Positions 9,307 through 17,973 of a DNA stretch of 56,216 nucleotides are shown here, piece after piece. The translations under genes were made by a program, and so were the position numbers. The notes beneath the pieces were generated by a model, which worked only from the letters and a program-made list of their open reading frames with translations, was not told where the DNA came from and ran no database searches. This DNA comes from Akkermansiaceae bacterium (GTDB lineage: Bacteria > Verrucomicrobiota > Verrucomicrobiia > Verrucomicrobiales > Akkermansiaceae): assembly GCA_025354565.1 (NCBI GenBank), contig JANXMQ010000108.1:1-56216 (forward strand). The letters run 5' to 3'. Positions within the stretch are counted from its first letter, which is position 1; the number at the start of each line of letters is the position of its first letter.

Positions 9307-11058
9307 ATGAAAGCAGCCACCCGTCACCCCGCGCTTGTCCTTTTCCTGATCGCCGCAGGACTTGCGTCCGGTCACGCCCGCGGTGCCGCACTTGAAGTCG
9401 CCGTGCGCCACACCATCGGCGGCGCACCTTTACTGTTAGACTCTCTGCGCTATGAAAATTCCGCCCGCGAGACGATGTCGTTTTCGCGCGTGAGCTGGCT
9501 CGCCAGCGGTTTCGGCATCGAACGCGAAGACGGCACATGGCTCGAACTCACTGACCAATTCGCATGGATGGACGCCGCAAAAGGCCGCACCAGCGTGCGT
9601 TTTGAAAATTTGCCCGAGGGGAAATACCGCGCCCTGCGTTTTCATATCGGCCCCGATGCGAAATGGAACGCCGCCGATCCCGCCACGCTCGCCGCAGATC
9701 ATCCGCTCAATCCGAACCTCAACGGCCTGCACTGGAGCTGGCAGGGCGGCTACATTTTCCTCGCCATCGAAGGCATGTGGCGCACCGGCACGGAAGCACC
9801 CACGGGCTTCGCCTACCACTTCGCCAGAGATCCGTACCGCACGCGCCTCAGCCTCGCCGCGCCCATCGACCTAACAAACGACGCCTCGGTCATGCTCGAT
9901 TTCGATCTCGGCGCCCTGCTCAACGCCCCGCAACCGCTGTCGTTCGCGAAGGACGGCACCGCCACCCACTCACGGGACGGCGATCCGATCGCCGCCGCCC
10001 TCGCCGCGAACCTGCGCGGCGCGTTCCGGGTCACGCATGTGCTCTCGGCAACACCGGCGATCAGCAGACCCTCACCCTTGAAGCCGCTCTATCTGCCGGA
10101 AAAATTCACGCCTTACCGCTTCACCATGAGCTCGACGTTTCCCATCCCCGATCTGCCACGCGACAATCCGCTCATCGAGGAACGCGTCGCGCTCGGCAAA
10201 GCGCTCTTCCATGAGACCGCCCTCTCCCGCGACGGCACGCTCTCCTGCGCTTCCTGCCACGAGGAAAAGCACGCGTTCACCGACGCCCGCCGCTTCAGCA
10301 TCGGCGTGCGGGGCCAGCTCGGCACCCGCAATTCCATGCCGCTCACCAACCTCGCCTGGAAGTCGGATTTCTTCTGGGACGGCCGCGCCCCTTCACTGCG
10401 CGCACAGGCGCTCATGCCCATCCAAGATCACACCGAGCTGGATGAAACGCTGGACAGCGTCACCGCGAAACTAACGGCTAACCAAACCTTCCCTCCTATG
10501 TTTTCCTCCGCATTCGGTTCACCGGAAATCACTGCGGAAAAAATCGGCCTCGCCATCGAAAACTACCTACTCACCCTCACCTCCTTCGATTCCAAATTCG
10601 ACCGCGCCATGGCGGGCAAGGTCTCCCTAACAGACGATGAAAAGCGCGGCTTTGAACTCTTCATGACCGAATATGAACCGCGCACCCGCCAGTACGGCGC
10701 GGACTGTTTCCACTGCCACGGCGGCGCGTTGTTCAGCGACCACCAGTTCCACAACAACGGCCTGGAAGGTGACGACCGGGGCCGCGCAAAAATCACCGGC
10801 TCACCTGCCGACGATCACAAGTTCTCCACGCCCAGCCTCCGCAACGTCGCCCTAACAGCGCCCTACATGCACGATGGCCGCTTCGCCACTCTGGAGGAAG
10901 TCGTCGAGCACTACAGCAGCGGCGTGCATCGCAGCCCCACCCTCGACCCGAACCTCGCCAAGCACCCGGAAAAAGGCCTCAACCTCAGCACCGAAGACAA
11001 GGCTGCGCTCGTAGCGTTTTTAAAAACCCTCACCGCTGAAACTAAACCCGCGCCATGA
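9307..11058 (+). CDS. MbnP-like domain fused to MauG/MbnH-like di-heme peroxidase
   Basis: 583-aa exported protein (signal peptide about 1-27). Residues about 28-230 look like the MbnP family (copper-associated, known from methanobactin loci), including the tryptophan-rich motif HWSWQGGYIFLAIEG at about 142-156. Residues about 245-583 are a bacterial di-heme cytochrome c peroxidase/MauG-type enzyme with two c-heme sites, C314-A-S-C317-H318 and C467-F-H-C470-H471. In methanotrophs separate MbnH (di-heme) and MbnP proteins are known, and MbnH oxidises a tryptophan of MbnP to kynurenine. Here both sit in one chain, which suggests self-modification; W143 or W145 is a candidate target by motif only. 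The gene follows the YHYH gene by 59 bp on the same strand. The di-heme half is certain. The MbnP assignment is from memory of the motif. Confidence 0.85.
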   Translation: MKAATRHPALVLFLIAAGLASGHARGAALEVAVRHTIGGAPLLLDSLRYENSARETMSFSRVSWLASGFGIEREDGTWLELTDQFAWMDAAKGRTSVRFENLPEGKYRALRFHIGPDAKWNAADPATLAADHPLNPNLNGLHWSWQGGYIFLAIEGMWRTGTEAPTGFAYHFARDPYRTRLSLAAPIDLTNDASVMLDFDLGALLNAPQPLSFAKDGTATHSRDGDPIAAALAANLRGAFRVTHVLSATPAISRPSPLKPLYLPEKFTPYRFTMSSTFPIPDLPRDNPLIEERVALGKALFHETALSRDGTLSCASCHEEKHAFTDARRFSIGVRGQLGTRNSMPLTNLAWKSDFFWDGRAPSLRAQALMPIQDHTELDETLDSVTAKLTANQTFPPMFSSAFGSPEITAEKIGLAIENYLLTLTSFDSKFDRAMAGKVSLTDDEKRGFELFMTEYEPRTRQYGADCFHCHGGALFSDHQFHNNGLEGDDRGRAKITGSPADDHKFSTPSLRNVALTAPYMHDGRFATLEEVVEHYSSGVHRSPTLDPNLAKHPEKGLNLSTEDKAALVAFLKTLTAETKPAP

Positions 11059-11061
11059 AAG

Positions 11062-11091
11062 CTTCTGCCTTCAATCTTCGGCATGCAGAAG
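11062..11091 (+). terminator. Weak stem-loop after the MbnP-MbnH fusion gene
   Basis: CTTCTGC (11062-11068) and GCAGAAG (11085-11091) form a 7-bp stem with a 16-nt loop, starting three bases after the stop codon. There is no T-run. The rest of the gap to the next gene (to 11306) shows nothing I recognise. Confidence 0.4.
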
Positions 11092-11306
11092 ACTGTGGCA
11101 GGTTATACCTTTGTAGTCTATCCTAAAGACTTGTCAGTATGCTCAGGTTCTAGGACACCGCCGTGTCCACCCTCACCTTGCCGTGGCGGTGAGGATGATG
11201 TTGCCTTCCCCTTGTCAGTACAAGGTCGGCACACGGAAACATGGATTTCGGCGCAAGTCTAACGAACATTACAGAAACTACGTGAAAATCTTTTCAAGCA
11301 GCCAAT

Positions 11307-11714
11307 TCAAAACTTCCGGCGTGAGCCGTGCGTCTCGCGGGCTTGCATCGCCGTGACTTCCCCGCAGTGAGGGCAGCGGAAACAGTTCTTGAAGATGACA
11401 GCACCCGCGACCCTAAGGCGATGACTGCCGAGAAGAGGTTTGGCTTTCCAGTTTCTGGAGCTACCGGAACGCACGATCGGCCGCCCCTGACAAAGCGGAC
11501 AACGGACACTTGAGGAGAGCGGGCAATAGATGATGAGCAAAATGATCGATGCGACGTTGAGGCCCAAGAGCACATCTTTGAGTTTTTCGTTTTCGGAGAA
11601 TATGACGTAGCCAAGAACGCCCAGCGTAGAGATGACCAAGGCGCAAAGCAAAACCATCAGCCAACAGGCGATTTTGAAACGAACAACCGAGGAATAGTGG
11701 GGGAATTGGTGCAT
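11307..11714 (-). CDS. Small membrane protein with C-terminal zinc ribbon
   Basis: Hypothetical protein of 135 aa. Two hydrophobic segments (about 15-38 and 50-65) form a short membrane hairpin. They are followed by a soluble tail with two CPxC pairs (CPLC and CPHC) about 40 residues apart, the pattern of a zinc ribbon. No family name is recognised. It is on the opposite strand to the MbnP-MbnH gene and may be co-transcribed with the small gene upstream at 11763-12053. The regular membrane/zinc-ribbon layout is why I call it a real gene. Confidence 0.6.
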   Translation of the reverse strand: MHQFPHYSSVVRFKIACWLMVLLCALVISTLGVLGYVIFSENEKLKDVLLGLNVASIILLIIYCPLSSSVRCPLCQGRPIVRSGSSRNWKAKPLLGSHRLRVAGAVIFKNCFRCPHCGEVTAMQARETHGSRRKF

Positions 11715-11762
11715 TTTCAGGGATGGATGCGACTCGATTCAGGCGGTAAATCAGGTGATCTT

Positions 11763-12053
11763 TCACGCGTCGGCGCGCACCCGGAACGGAGCGGCAACAT
11801 CGTCCGCAAGCGGGCATGCCGCCATATGGGCGCTGGATTTGGAGTCATAGCGGGTGGCGAGTTTGAGATCTGTCGTCCAAGCGTCCTCGCCGCCAAGGGT
11901 GGCACACCAGATTTTCGTTCCAGCAGGGTAGCTTGCTCCGGCAAGCCATTGCGGTGGAGGGTCGCCGGAGTCGGAAGGGTTTGAATTTCCAGCAACACGC
12001 GAGGCCGGTGCCGGAACGTGGGAAATTTCATTCATTTCGTTATTCTCGCGCAT
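11763..12053 (-). CDS. Hypothetical protein, 96 aa
   Basis: A short reading frame with protein-like composition. A polar, proline-containing N-terminus (about 1-35) is followed by a compact region with WLAGASYP, IWCATLGGEDAW and a C-terminal DDVAAPFRVRAD, which looks like a conserved small domain I cannot name. There is no signal peptide or membrane segment. It reads in the same direction as the small membrane protein 48 bp downstream, so the two may form a unit. Function unknown. Confidence 0.5.
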   Translation of the reverse strand: MRENNEMNEISHVPAPASRVAGNSNPSDSGDPPPQWLAGASYPAGTKIWCATLGGEDAWTTDLKLATRYDSKSSAHMAACPLADDVAAPFRVRADA

Positions 12054-12466
12054 TTCGCAGAAAGGAGAAGATAAAAGTTAGAAAAATGTGAGAATATTTT
12101 CTAGCAGAACGCGTGCCAATTCTAGCGGATCTTCAAAAGTCGGGGTTGTTCCAAGGATTGAATTTTCCCGCTAGCTTCGAGGCGATCCTGCAAAAGGGAA
12201 TGCAAGTGGTGATCCGTGACGCATCGGAAGCTTGGACTTATAAGAACCAACACGGCGATCGGCCTGGATGATTGTTATTTAGAGTGGTATCAGGCTTCTG
12301 ACAACGGTTATTCCGCCGCTGCGGGACGGTATCTTCTCGATGCGGATAATGTCAGCATCGAGTGATGCCATTTTGCCCTCGGAGACTTTCGGCAATTCAC
12401 ATCTTGATTCGCGCGGTTACAACTGATTCCCTCGACAGGCTAAAGAAATACCAATCAATCATCACC
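12054..12466. other. Gene-poor gap with possible gene remnants
   Basis: AT-richer DNA at about 12054-12115. A short plus-strand frame, 12216-12365 (GTG start, 49 aa), ends in a protein-like sequence containing IGLDDCYLEWYQAS and RYLLDADNVSIE. Immediately upstream a second frame (about 12139-12270) reads NFPASFEAILQKGMQ and then stops. Together they look like the two halves of a frameshifted gene 3' end. I do not know the parent family. The 12362-12466 part is an optional 5' extension of the next gene. Confidence 0.35.
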
Positions 12467-14257
12467 ATGGCCATAAATACCGATCAAGACCTCACACGCG
12501 GTGACCAAGAAGCCGCCATCCCGTCCACCTCCTGCCCGGCAGGCCGCCCAAGGACCGGTCCGCTCCTCCTAAAGCTCGGACTTCTCCGGGGCCTCCTTTC
12601 GCTCGCCCTCACCAGCGGCAGCGGCCATGCCGCAGAGGCCGCCCCCGTGAGAGCATCCCCGTGCATCGTGAACATCATCAATTTCATCCGGCAGTGCGAG
12701 CCGCGCATCGAGCGCATCACGGAAACCGTCCTCTACGACACCGTCGTCAAACAGGTGGAAATCATGAAGGCCCATCAACTGCGCGGCACCTTCCTCCTCC
12801 AGTATGATTCCCTCGTGGACGCCCGCTATCAGAAACTCCTCAAGGAGCAGCCTGAGGGCATGTTCGAGATCGGCGGGTGGTGGGAAATCCCTCAAGCCCT
12901 GGTGGAAAAAAGCGGCCTGCATTGGCGCGGGAAAACATCCTGGGACTGGCATGCCGATGTCGGATTCTCCACCGGCTACACCCCGCAGGAGCGCGAGAAA
13001 CTCGTGGATACCTACATGGCGGAATTCAAGAAAATCTTCGGTTACTACCCGCAATCCGTCGGTTCATGGTTCATCGACGAACATACCTTACAATACATGC
13101 AAGAGCACTATGGCATCGTGGCCTCATGCAACTGCAAAGACCAAATCGGCACCGATGGCTATACCTTGTGGGGCGGGTATTGGAACCAAGGATATTATCC
13201 AAGTAAAAAGAATGCCTACATGCCAGCCCAGAACGCCGCGAACCAGATCGCTGTGCCGATCTTCAGGATGTTAGGCAGCGATCCCATTCATCAATATGAC
13301 AGCGGCTTGGGCGGGGATCGGCAGCGGGTGGTTACCCTAGAGCCCGTCTATCAGGGAGGCGGCGGCGACGCCGCCTGGTGCCAATGGTATTTCGATACCT
13401 TCGTGGAAGGCGCCGCGATGGGCTACGCCTACACGCAGGTGGGGCAGGAGAATTCATTCACCTGGGACCGCATGGCAAAGGGCTTTGAAATCCAAATGCC
13501 GATGATCGCCCATCTCCAGCAAGCAGGCAAAGTAGTGGTCAAGACATTAGGCGAGACGGGGATATGGTTTAAGGATAAATATCCAGTCACGCCGCCGACC
13601 TCGGTAACTGTCTTAAAGGATTACTCGGCCAAGAACCAAAAAACAGTATGGTTTGACTCCCGTTTCTATCGGGCTAATCTACTATGGGATCAGGACAGCC
13701 TGCGCTTCCGAGATATTCATTTGTTTGATGAAACCATCGCATCCGACTATCTCACCAAACCAGGCACATCGAGCGAGTGCCACTACGACACGCTGCCCCT
13801 CGTTGACGGTTTCCGCTGGAGCTCCACGCAAATCGTCGCCGGTCTGCGATTCAAGACAAGCGAAGGTGCGGAACTCAAAGGCGACACCCCGACCGTCGAT
13901 GATTCCAAAGAAGGCGAACTCGTAGTCCATTGGCCAGTGAATGCACCCAAGGGCGAAATCCTCATGAACTTCGACGAAACATCCGTCCACATTTCCGCAG
14001 ACGGCGAACTGAAAAACAATTGGTGCCTCGAGCTCTCCAGTGACAAAGCTGCGGTGCTGCCCTTCCGGGAAATCACCAGCGGGAAAATCACCTGCGAGCA
14101 TCTCAATACCGCTTACGAAATTTTGGCAAAGAAAGGCCACTTTTCAAAGGGGACCGCTTTTGATTATAGAATCAATCCAGAGGACCAGCAGATCCTGTTG
14201 GATTTATCGCAGAGAACCTCCGCAGGCGCAGAGAAAAATAAAACTCCCGGAAAGTAA
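12467..14257 (+). CDS. Large secreted barrel-type protein, possibly DUF3863/DUF3864-like
   Basis: 596 aa from the ATG at 12467 (a GTG at 12362 would add 35 unstructured residues). A hydrophobic segment about 30-50 residues in, ending GHAAEA, looks like a signal peptide with a long n-region. The body begins CIVNIINFIRQCEPR and has motifs GTFLLQYD, EIGGWWEI, SWDWHADVGFSTGYTP, VGSWFIDEHT and SCNCKDQIGTDGYTLW. These resemble NodB/glycosidase-like barrel proteins of carbohydrate-using Bacteroidetes and Verrucomicrobia. The DUF3863/DUF3864 assignment is from memory and unconfirmed. The last third is beta-rich and could be an accessory domain. The downstream DUF1080 protein suggests a joint role in sugar breakdown. 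Confidence 0.72.
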   Translation: MAINTDQDLTRGDQEAAIPSTSCPAGRPRTGPLLLKLGLLRGLLSLALTSGSGHAAEAAPVRASPCIVNIINFIRQCEPRIERITETVLYDTVVKQVEIMKAHQLRGTFLLQYDSLVDARYQKLLKEQPEGMFEIGGWWEIPQALVEKSGLHWRGKTSWDWHADVGFSTGYTPQEREKLVDTYMAEFKKIFGYYPQSVGSWFIDEHTLQYMQEHYGIVASCNCKDQIGTDGYTLWGGYWNQGYYPSKKNAYMPAQNAANQIAVPIFRMLGSDPIHQYDSGLGGDRQRVVTLEPVYQGGGGDAAWCQWYFDTFVEGAAMGYAYTQVGQENSFTWDRMAKGFEIQMPMIAHLQQAGKVVVKTLGETGIWFKDKYPVTPPTSVTVLKDYSAKNQKTVWFDSRFYRANLLWDQDSLRFRDIHLFDETIASDYLTKPGTSSECHYDTLPLVDGFRWSSTQIVAGLRFKTSEGAELKGDTPTVDDSKEGELVVHWPVNAPKGEILMNFDETSVHISADGELKNNWCLELSSDKAAVLPFREITSGKITCEHLNTAYEILAKKGHFSKGTAFDYRINPEDQQILLDLSQRTSAGAEKNKTPGK

Positions 14258-14356
14258 GCCCATCCTCAGAACGGTATCTTCTACGGAGTTGGCAATTCGC
14301 AGGAAGCTGCGATGCTGAACCACATTTTCCGTCCAATATCCAACCACAACTCTACT

Positions 14357-15070
14357 ATGAAACGATCCACCAAGGCCATCATCGCCCTTTTCCTTCCTGC
14401 GCTATTTGCCACCGCCTCCGCCAAAGAGCCCGCAACAACCCACGGAATCATCGACATCAATAAATCAGACCGCCCTGCCGACGCGGTCCAGCTTGTCGGG
14501 GAAAAGGGCTACGACCTGATTCCCGAGGGAGCCGCACCCACCAAGTGGGTCTTCAATGATGGCGTCCTCACCGCCCCCACGGATTGGGATAGCCTGCTGA
14601 CGAAAGACTCCTATCAGGACTTGCGGATGCACGTGGAGTTCAATGTGAACGCGGTCAAGGATTGCAAAGACCCGGAAGGCGACGGGAACTCCGGCGTTTA
14701 CATCCAGCAGCGTTACGAAGTGCAAATCTTAAACTCCTTCGGAGTCACCGCAGAGAACTACAAGGCCAGTTACTGCGGGAGTATCTATAAACAAAAAAAG
14801 CCTGATCTCCTCGTTAGCAAGCAGGCTGGGGAGTGGCAAACTTATGACATCGCATTCCGCGCTGCGCGTTTCACCGATGGCAAAAAAACCGAGAACGCGC
14901 GGATCACCGTTTATCAGAATGGCCAGTTGATCCACGACGACTACTCCATCACCGCAAAGACCGGCGCGGGTAAGAAAGAAGGCTCCGAGGCAGCCCCCGT
15001 CATGCTTCAAGGGCACCACAACCCGGTGCGTTTCCGCAACGTCTGGATCCAGAAATTATCGCTCGACTAG
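14357..15070 (+). CDS. Secreted DUF1080 (concanavalin-like) protein
   Basis: 237 aa from the ATG at 14357, chosen because a clean Sec signal peptide (MKRSTKAIIA...ATASA) begins there; the earlier start at 14312 would bury it. The mature protein matches the DUF1080 family (3-keto-disaccharide hydrolase type, LamG/concanavalin-like fold). It has WVFNDGVLTAP, YQDLRMHVEF, GNSGVYIQQRYEVQILNS and a final strand VRFRNVWIQKL. DUF1080 proteins are abundant in Verrucomicrobia and Planctomycetes; several are 3-keto-glycoside hydrolases. The length is normal for a single-domain member. The gene lies 99 bp after the large barrel-type protein and is probably co-transcribed with it. Confidence 0.88.
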   Translation: MKRSTKAIIALFLPALFATASAKEPATTHGIIDINKSDRPADAVQLVGEKGYDLIPEGAAPTKWVFNDGVLTAPTDWDSLLTKDSYQDLRMHVEFNVNAVKDCKDPEGDGNSGVYIQQRYEVQILNSFGVTAENYKASYCGSIYKQKKPDLLVSKQAGEWQTYDIAFRAARFTDGKKTENARITVYQNGQLIHDDYSITAKTGAGKKEGSEAAPVMLQGHHNPVRFRNVWIQKLSLD

Positions 15071-15274
15071 GCCCCGGACTCATCCTACTGCCTCCGACCG
15101 AATAGCCAGTGACCGAGTCCGGTTGCTGGCGGCAGCGGGACAGGAAATCAGCCCACGGATGAAGCATGATCGGCGTCGGAGGGCAGGATTTTAGACGAGC
15201 CAGAGGCTTTACGCCGCTAGGTGGGCGTGGCAATTTCACCCCACCGACCCTATTAGCATCAACGATACCGAATC

Positions 15275-16294
15275 ATGACATTTGCCCCGGAAAACCACCC
15301 CGCAGCGCCCGTTAGCCAGACGGACGCGGAAGCCATCGTAAGCGACGCCTCGCGCTGGATTCAACCGCTCCGCAGTGAGATCGGCCGCTACCTTATCGGC
15401 CAGACCGATCTCGTGGACCGCCTGCTGATTTCACTGATGGTCAAAGGCCACATCCTGCTCGAAGGCGTGCCCGGATTGGCGAAAACCCTGGCCCTCAAGA
15501 CGCTGGCCTCGCTGGTGAACGCGAAGTTCAACCGCATCCAGTTCACCCCGGACATGCTGCCGGCTGACATCGTCGGCACGGAAATCTACGATCCCCGCGA
15601 GGCCCGCTTCCGGGTGAAGCACGGGCCGGTGTTCGCGAATTTTATTCTAGCAGACGAAATCAACCGCGCACCCGCCAAGGTGCAGAGCGCGTTGCTGGAA
15701 GCGATGCAAGAAAAGCAGGTCACCATCGGCGAGCAGACCTTCGCCCTCCCGTCGCCGTTTTTCGTCCTCGCAACGCAGAATCCGCTGGAGCAGGAGGGAA
15801 CCTATCCGCTGCCCGAGGCGCAGTTGGACCGCTTCATGATGAAGGTGATCATGGATTATCCGACGGAGGATGAGGAACTCCGCGTGCTCGATCTGGCAGG
15901 CACCACCGAGGAAATGCCGGTGCCAGTGCCGATTGTTAGTCTGGAAGCAATCCAACAAGCGCGAACGGTGGTGAACAACCTCTACCTTGATGAAAAGGTA
16001 AAGCGCTACATCGTCCGCCTAGTCCATGCGACCCGCCGCCCCGCTGAATACGGTGTGCACATCGCGCCTCTGATCCGGGTGGGGGCCTCGCCACGGGCCA
16101 CTATCAATCTCGCGCTCGCCAGTCGCGCCCACGCCTTTCTGAACGGTCGCGCTTACGTCACGCCGCACGATGTGAAAAACGTCGCCATGGACGTGCTTCG
16201 CCACCGCGTGACCGTCACCTACGAGGCGGAAGCGGAAGGGCTGAACAGCGAGCAAATCATCACCCGCATTCTTGATGAACTGCCGGTGCCTTGA
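15275..16294 (+). CDS. MoxR-family AAA+ ATPase
   Basis: First gene of a seven-gene MoxR/Bat operon. This 339-aa AAA+ chaperone-type ATPase has Walker A GVPGLAKT (64-71), Walker B ILADEINR, sensor region ATQNPLEQEGTYPLPEAQ and a C-terminal lid domain. MoxR proteins act with von Willebrand A domain partners to assemble or activate envelope or metalloprotein complexes. The partners here are encoded directly downstream (DUF58, BatA, BatB). Length and all motifs are standard. The 204-bp gap upstream shows no obvious promoter; the start ATG is the first in frame and directly precedes the conserved N-terminal helix. Confidence 0.95.
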   Translation: MTFAPENHPAAPVSQTDAEAIVSDASRWIQPLRSEIGRYLIGQTDLVDRLLISLMVKGHILLEGVPGLAKTLALKTLASLVNAKFNRIQFTPDMLPADIVGTEIYDPREARFRVKHGPVFANFILADEINRAPAKVQSALLEAMQEKQVTIGEQTFALPSPFFVLATQNPLEQEGTYPLPEAQLDRFMMKVIMDYPTEDEELRVLDLAGTTEEMPVPVPIVSLEAIQQARTVVNNLYLDEKVKRYIVRLVHATRRPAEYGVHIAPLIRVGASPRATINLALASRAHAFLNGRAYVTPHDVKNVAMDVLRHRVTVTYEAEAEGLNSEQIITRILDELPVP

Positions 16295-16402
16295 AGAGGT
16301 TGATGGTTGATGGAAAGAGGAAGAAATGCGGGTTTACATAGATAACTCCTTATTCGCGTTTATTTGCGTCCATTCGCGGTTAAATTCTAAAGTAAAAATT
16401 TC

Positions 16403-17350
16403 GTGATCCAACACAAAGCCAGCACGCCTGTTAGCATGGATGACGAAGCCCGCGCGGCGGAAATCCTCGGCCGTGTCCGGCGGATGGAAGTCCGCACGAA
16501 CCGCTTGGTCGATGACTCGCTGGCAGGCCGCTACGCCAGCGTTTTCAAGGGCCGGGGCATGGACTTCGACCGGGTGCGGAATTATGTGCCGGGCGATGAC
16601 GTGCGGACCATCGACTGGAACGTCACGGCCCGCACCGGCGAGCCACATGTGAAGCTTTTTACCGAGGAGCGCGAGCTGACTATTTTACTGATGATCGATG
16701 TCAGTGCTTCGTCGGATTTCGGTTCGGTGGTCGATTCCAAGCGCGAGCTCGCCGCCGAAGCCGCGGGTGTTCTAGCAGCTTCGGCGATCCGCAACCGGGA
16801 CAAGGTTGGGTTAATCTTGTTCAGTGACACGGTGGAGTTATACATTCCACCGGGCAAGGGCCGGATGCACATTATGCGGCTGATCCGTGAGACTTTGTTT
16901 TTCCAACCCGCAAATCGAGGCACGGACATTGGGCAGGCATTGGATTTTGCGAATCAAGTAGTGCATCGAAAATCGGTGATTTTTCTGGTGTCGGATTTCT
17001 GCCTCGGCGCACCGTTTGAGGAACGGCTGAATCATCTCCGCAATAAACTGCAAGTTACGAACCGCCGACACGATGTCATCGCCGTTTCCGTGACCGATCC
17101 GCGCGAGGAATCATTGCCGAACATTGGGCGCATCCGCATCGAGGACGCGGAAACCGGGCAAGTCGTCGAGCTAGATACCGGCAGCGCGAAAGTCCGTGAG
17201 GCGTTTGAAAAACAATCCCGCAGCCGCCGCGAGTTGACCGCCGCCCGTATCCGCTCGCTTGGTGTGGATTTGCTGCAATTCACCAACGGCCAAAACTGGA
17301 TGCCCGAGCTGATGGGCTTTTTCCAAAGCCGCCGCCAACGCTCCGGCTGA
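16403..17350 (+). CDS. DUF58 domain protein (vWA-like, MoxR partner)
   Basis: 315-aa cytoplasmic protein of the DUF58 family, the usual companion of MoxR. The core motif GRYASVFKGRGMDFDRVR and the Y.PGDDVRTIDWN block are present. A vWA-like fold follows with a MIDAS-type DVSASS. The reading frame opens with GTG at 16403; the ATG at 16436 (starting MDDEARAAE) is an equally good start, and neither has a Shine-Dalgarno sequence. It lies 108 bp after moxR and 11 bp before the next gene, so it belongs to the same transcript. Confidence 0.92.
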   Translation: MIQHKASTPVSMDDEARAAEILGRVRRMEVRTNRLVDDSLAGRYASVFKGRGMDFDRVRNYVPGDDVRTIDWNVTARTGEPHVKLFTEERELTILLMIDVSASSDFGSVVDSKRELAAEAAGVLAASAIRNRDKVGLILFSDTVELYIPPGKGRMHIMRLIRETLFFQPANRGTDIGQALDFANQVVHRKSVIFLVSDFCLGAPFEERLNHLRNKLQVTNRRHDVIAVSVTDPREESLPNIGRIRIEDAETGQVVELDTGSAKVREAFEKQSRSRRELTAARIRSLGVDLLQFTNGQNWMPELMGFFQSRRQRSG

Positions 17351-17361
17351 TTTTTCCCGCG

Positions 17362-17973
17362 ATGTCCGATTCCCGTTCCATGCTCCGACGTGTCTTCCGC
17401 GGTCTCCTGATCGCGGCGCTGACCTGCAATCTATCCGCCCAAGCTCCCGATGCCGCCGAAGACATCCGCCCAATTAAAGAAGTGGTGGTTGTGCCCAAAA
17501 CATTTGCAGAAACTCTCCAAGAAAAGAAATCAACTGTTGTGCTCTGGTCGAGCATTGTTGGTGGTGTGCTTTTGCTGGTCATTGGACTGCTTCTGTGGAG
17601 AAGACACTACCTCAAACGACAGCTCAATAGTTCGGCAAGAATCGCATTGTCGGCTCTGCGTGACCTCGAATCAGATCAAGAAGGGATTGGAGCAGAAGCA
17701 TTCGCCTATCTTGCTTCAAAGGTAGTCAGGCAATACATCGCCGAGCGTTTCGGCCTAGCCGCTCCGCGCCGCACAACAGAGGAATTTCTCCGAGATCTCG
17801 CGAAGGAGGAAGCCATGCCGCTCATCGCCGAGAGCGACCACCTGCGGGTGTTCCTGAAATCCTGCGATCTCGCGAAGTTCGCCGGATCCAACCTCGACTC
17901 CACCCAGCGGGTCGAACTCCTCAATGCGGCCTGCGGCTTTATCCGCTCCACGTCCACAGCCGTCACGCCATGA
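17362..17973 (+). CDS. DUF4381-type membrane protein of the Bat operon
   Basis: 203-aa protein with an N-terminal signal-like segment (about 9-26), a short periplasmic stretch, one membrane helix (about 62-82, VVLWSSIVGGVLLLVIGLLLW) and a cytoplasmic C-terminal domain typical of the small DUF4381-like protein between DUF58 and BatA. The end overlaps the batA start by 4 bases (ATGA), showing coupling. Unusually, the middle of the gene (about 17460-17720) is clearly lower in GC and uses different codons from both flanks, as if that tract had been replaced by recombination. Function in the complex is unknown. Confidence 0.78.
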   Translation: MSDSRSMLRRVFRGLLIAALTCNLSAQAPDAAEDIRPIKEVVVVPKTFAETLQEKKSTVVLWSSIVGGVLLLVIGLLLWRRHYLKRQLNSSARIALSALRDLESDQEGIGAEAFAYLASKVVRQYIAERFGLAAPRRTTEEFLRDLAKEEAMPLIAESDHLRVFLKSCDLAKFAGSNLDSTQRVELLNAACGFIRSTSTAVTP

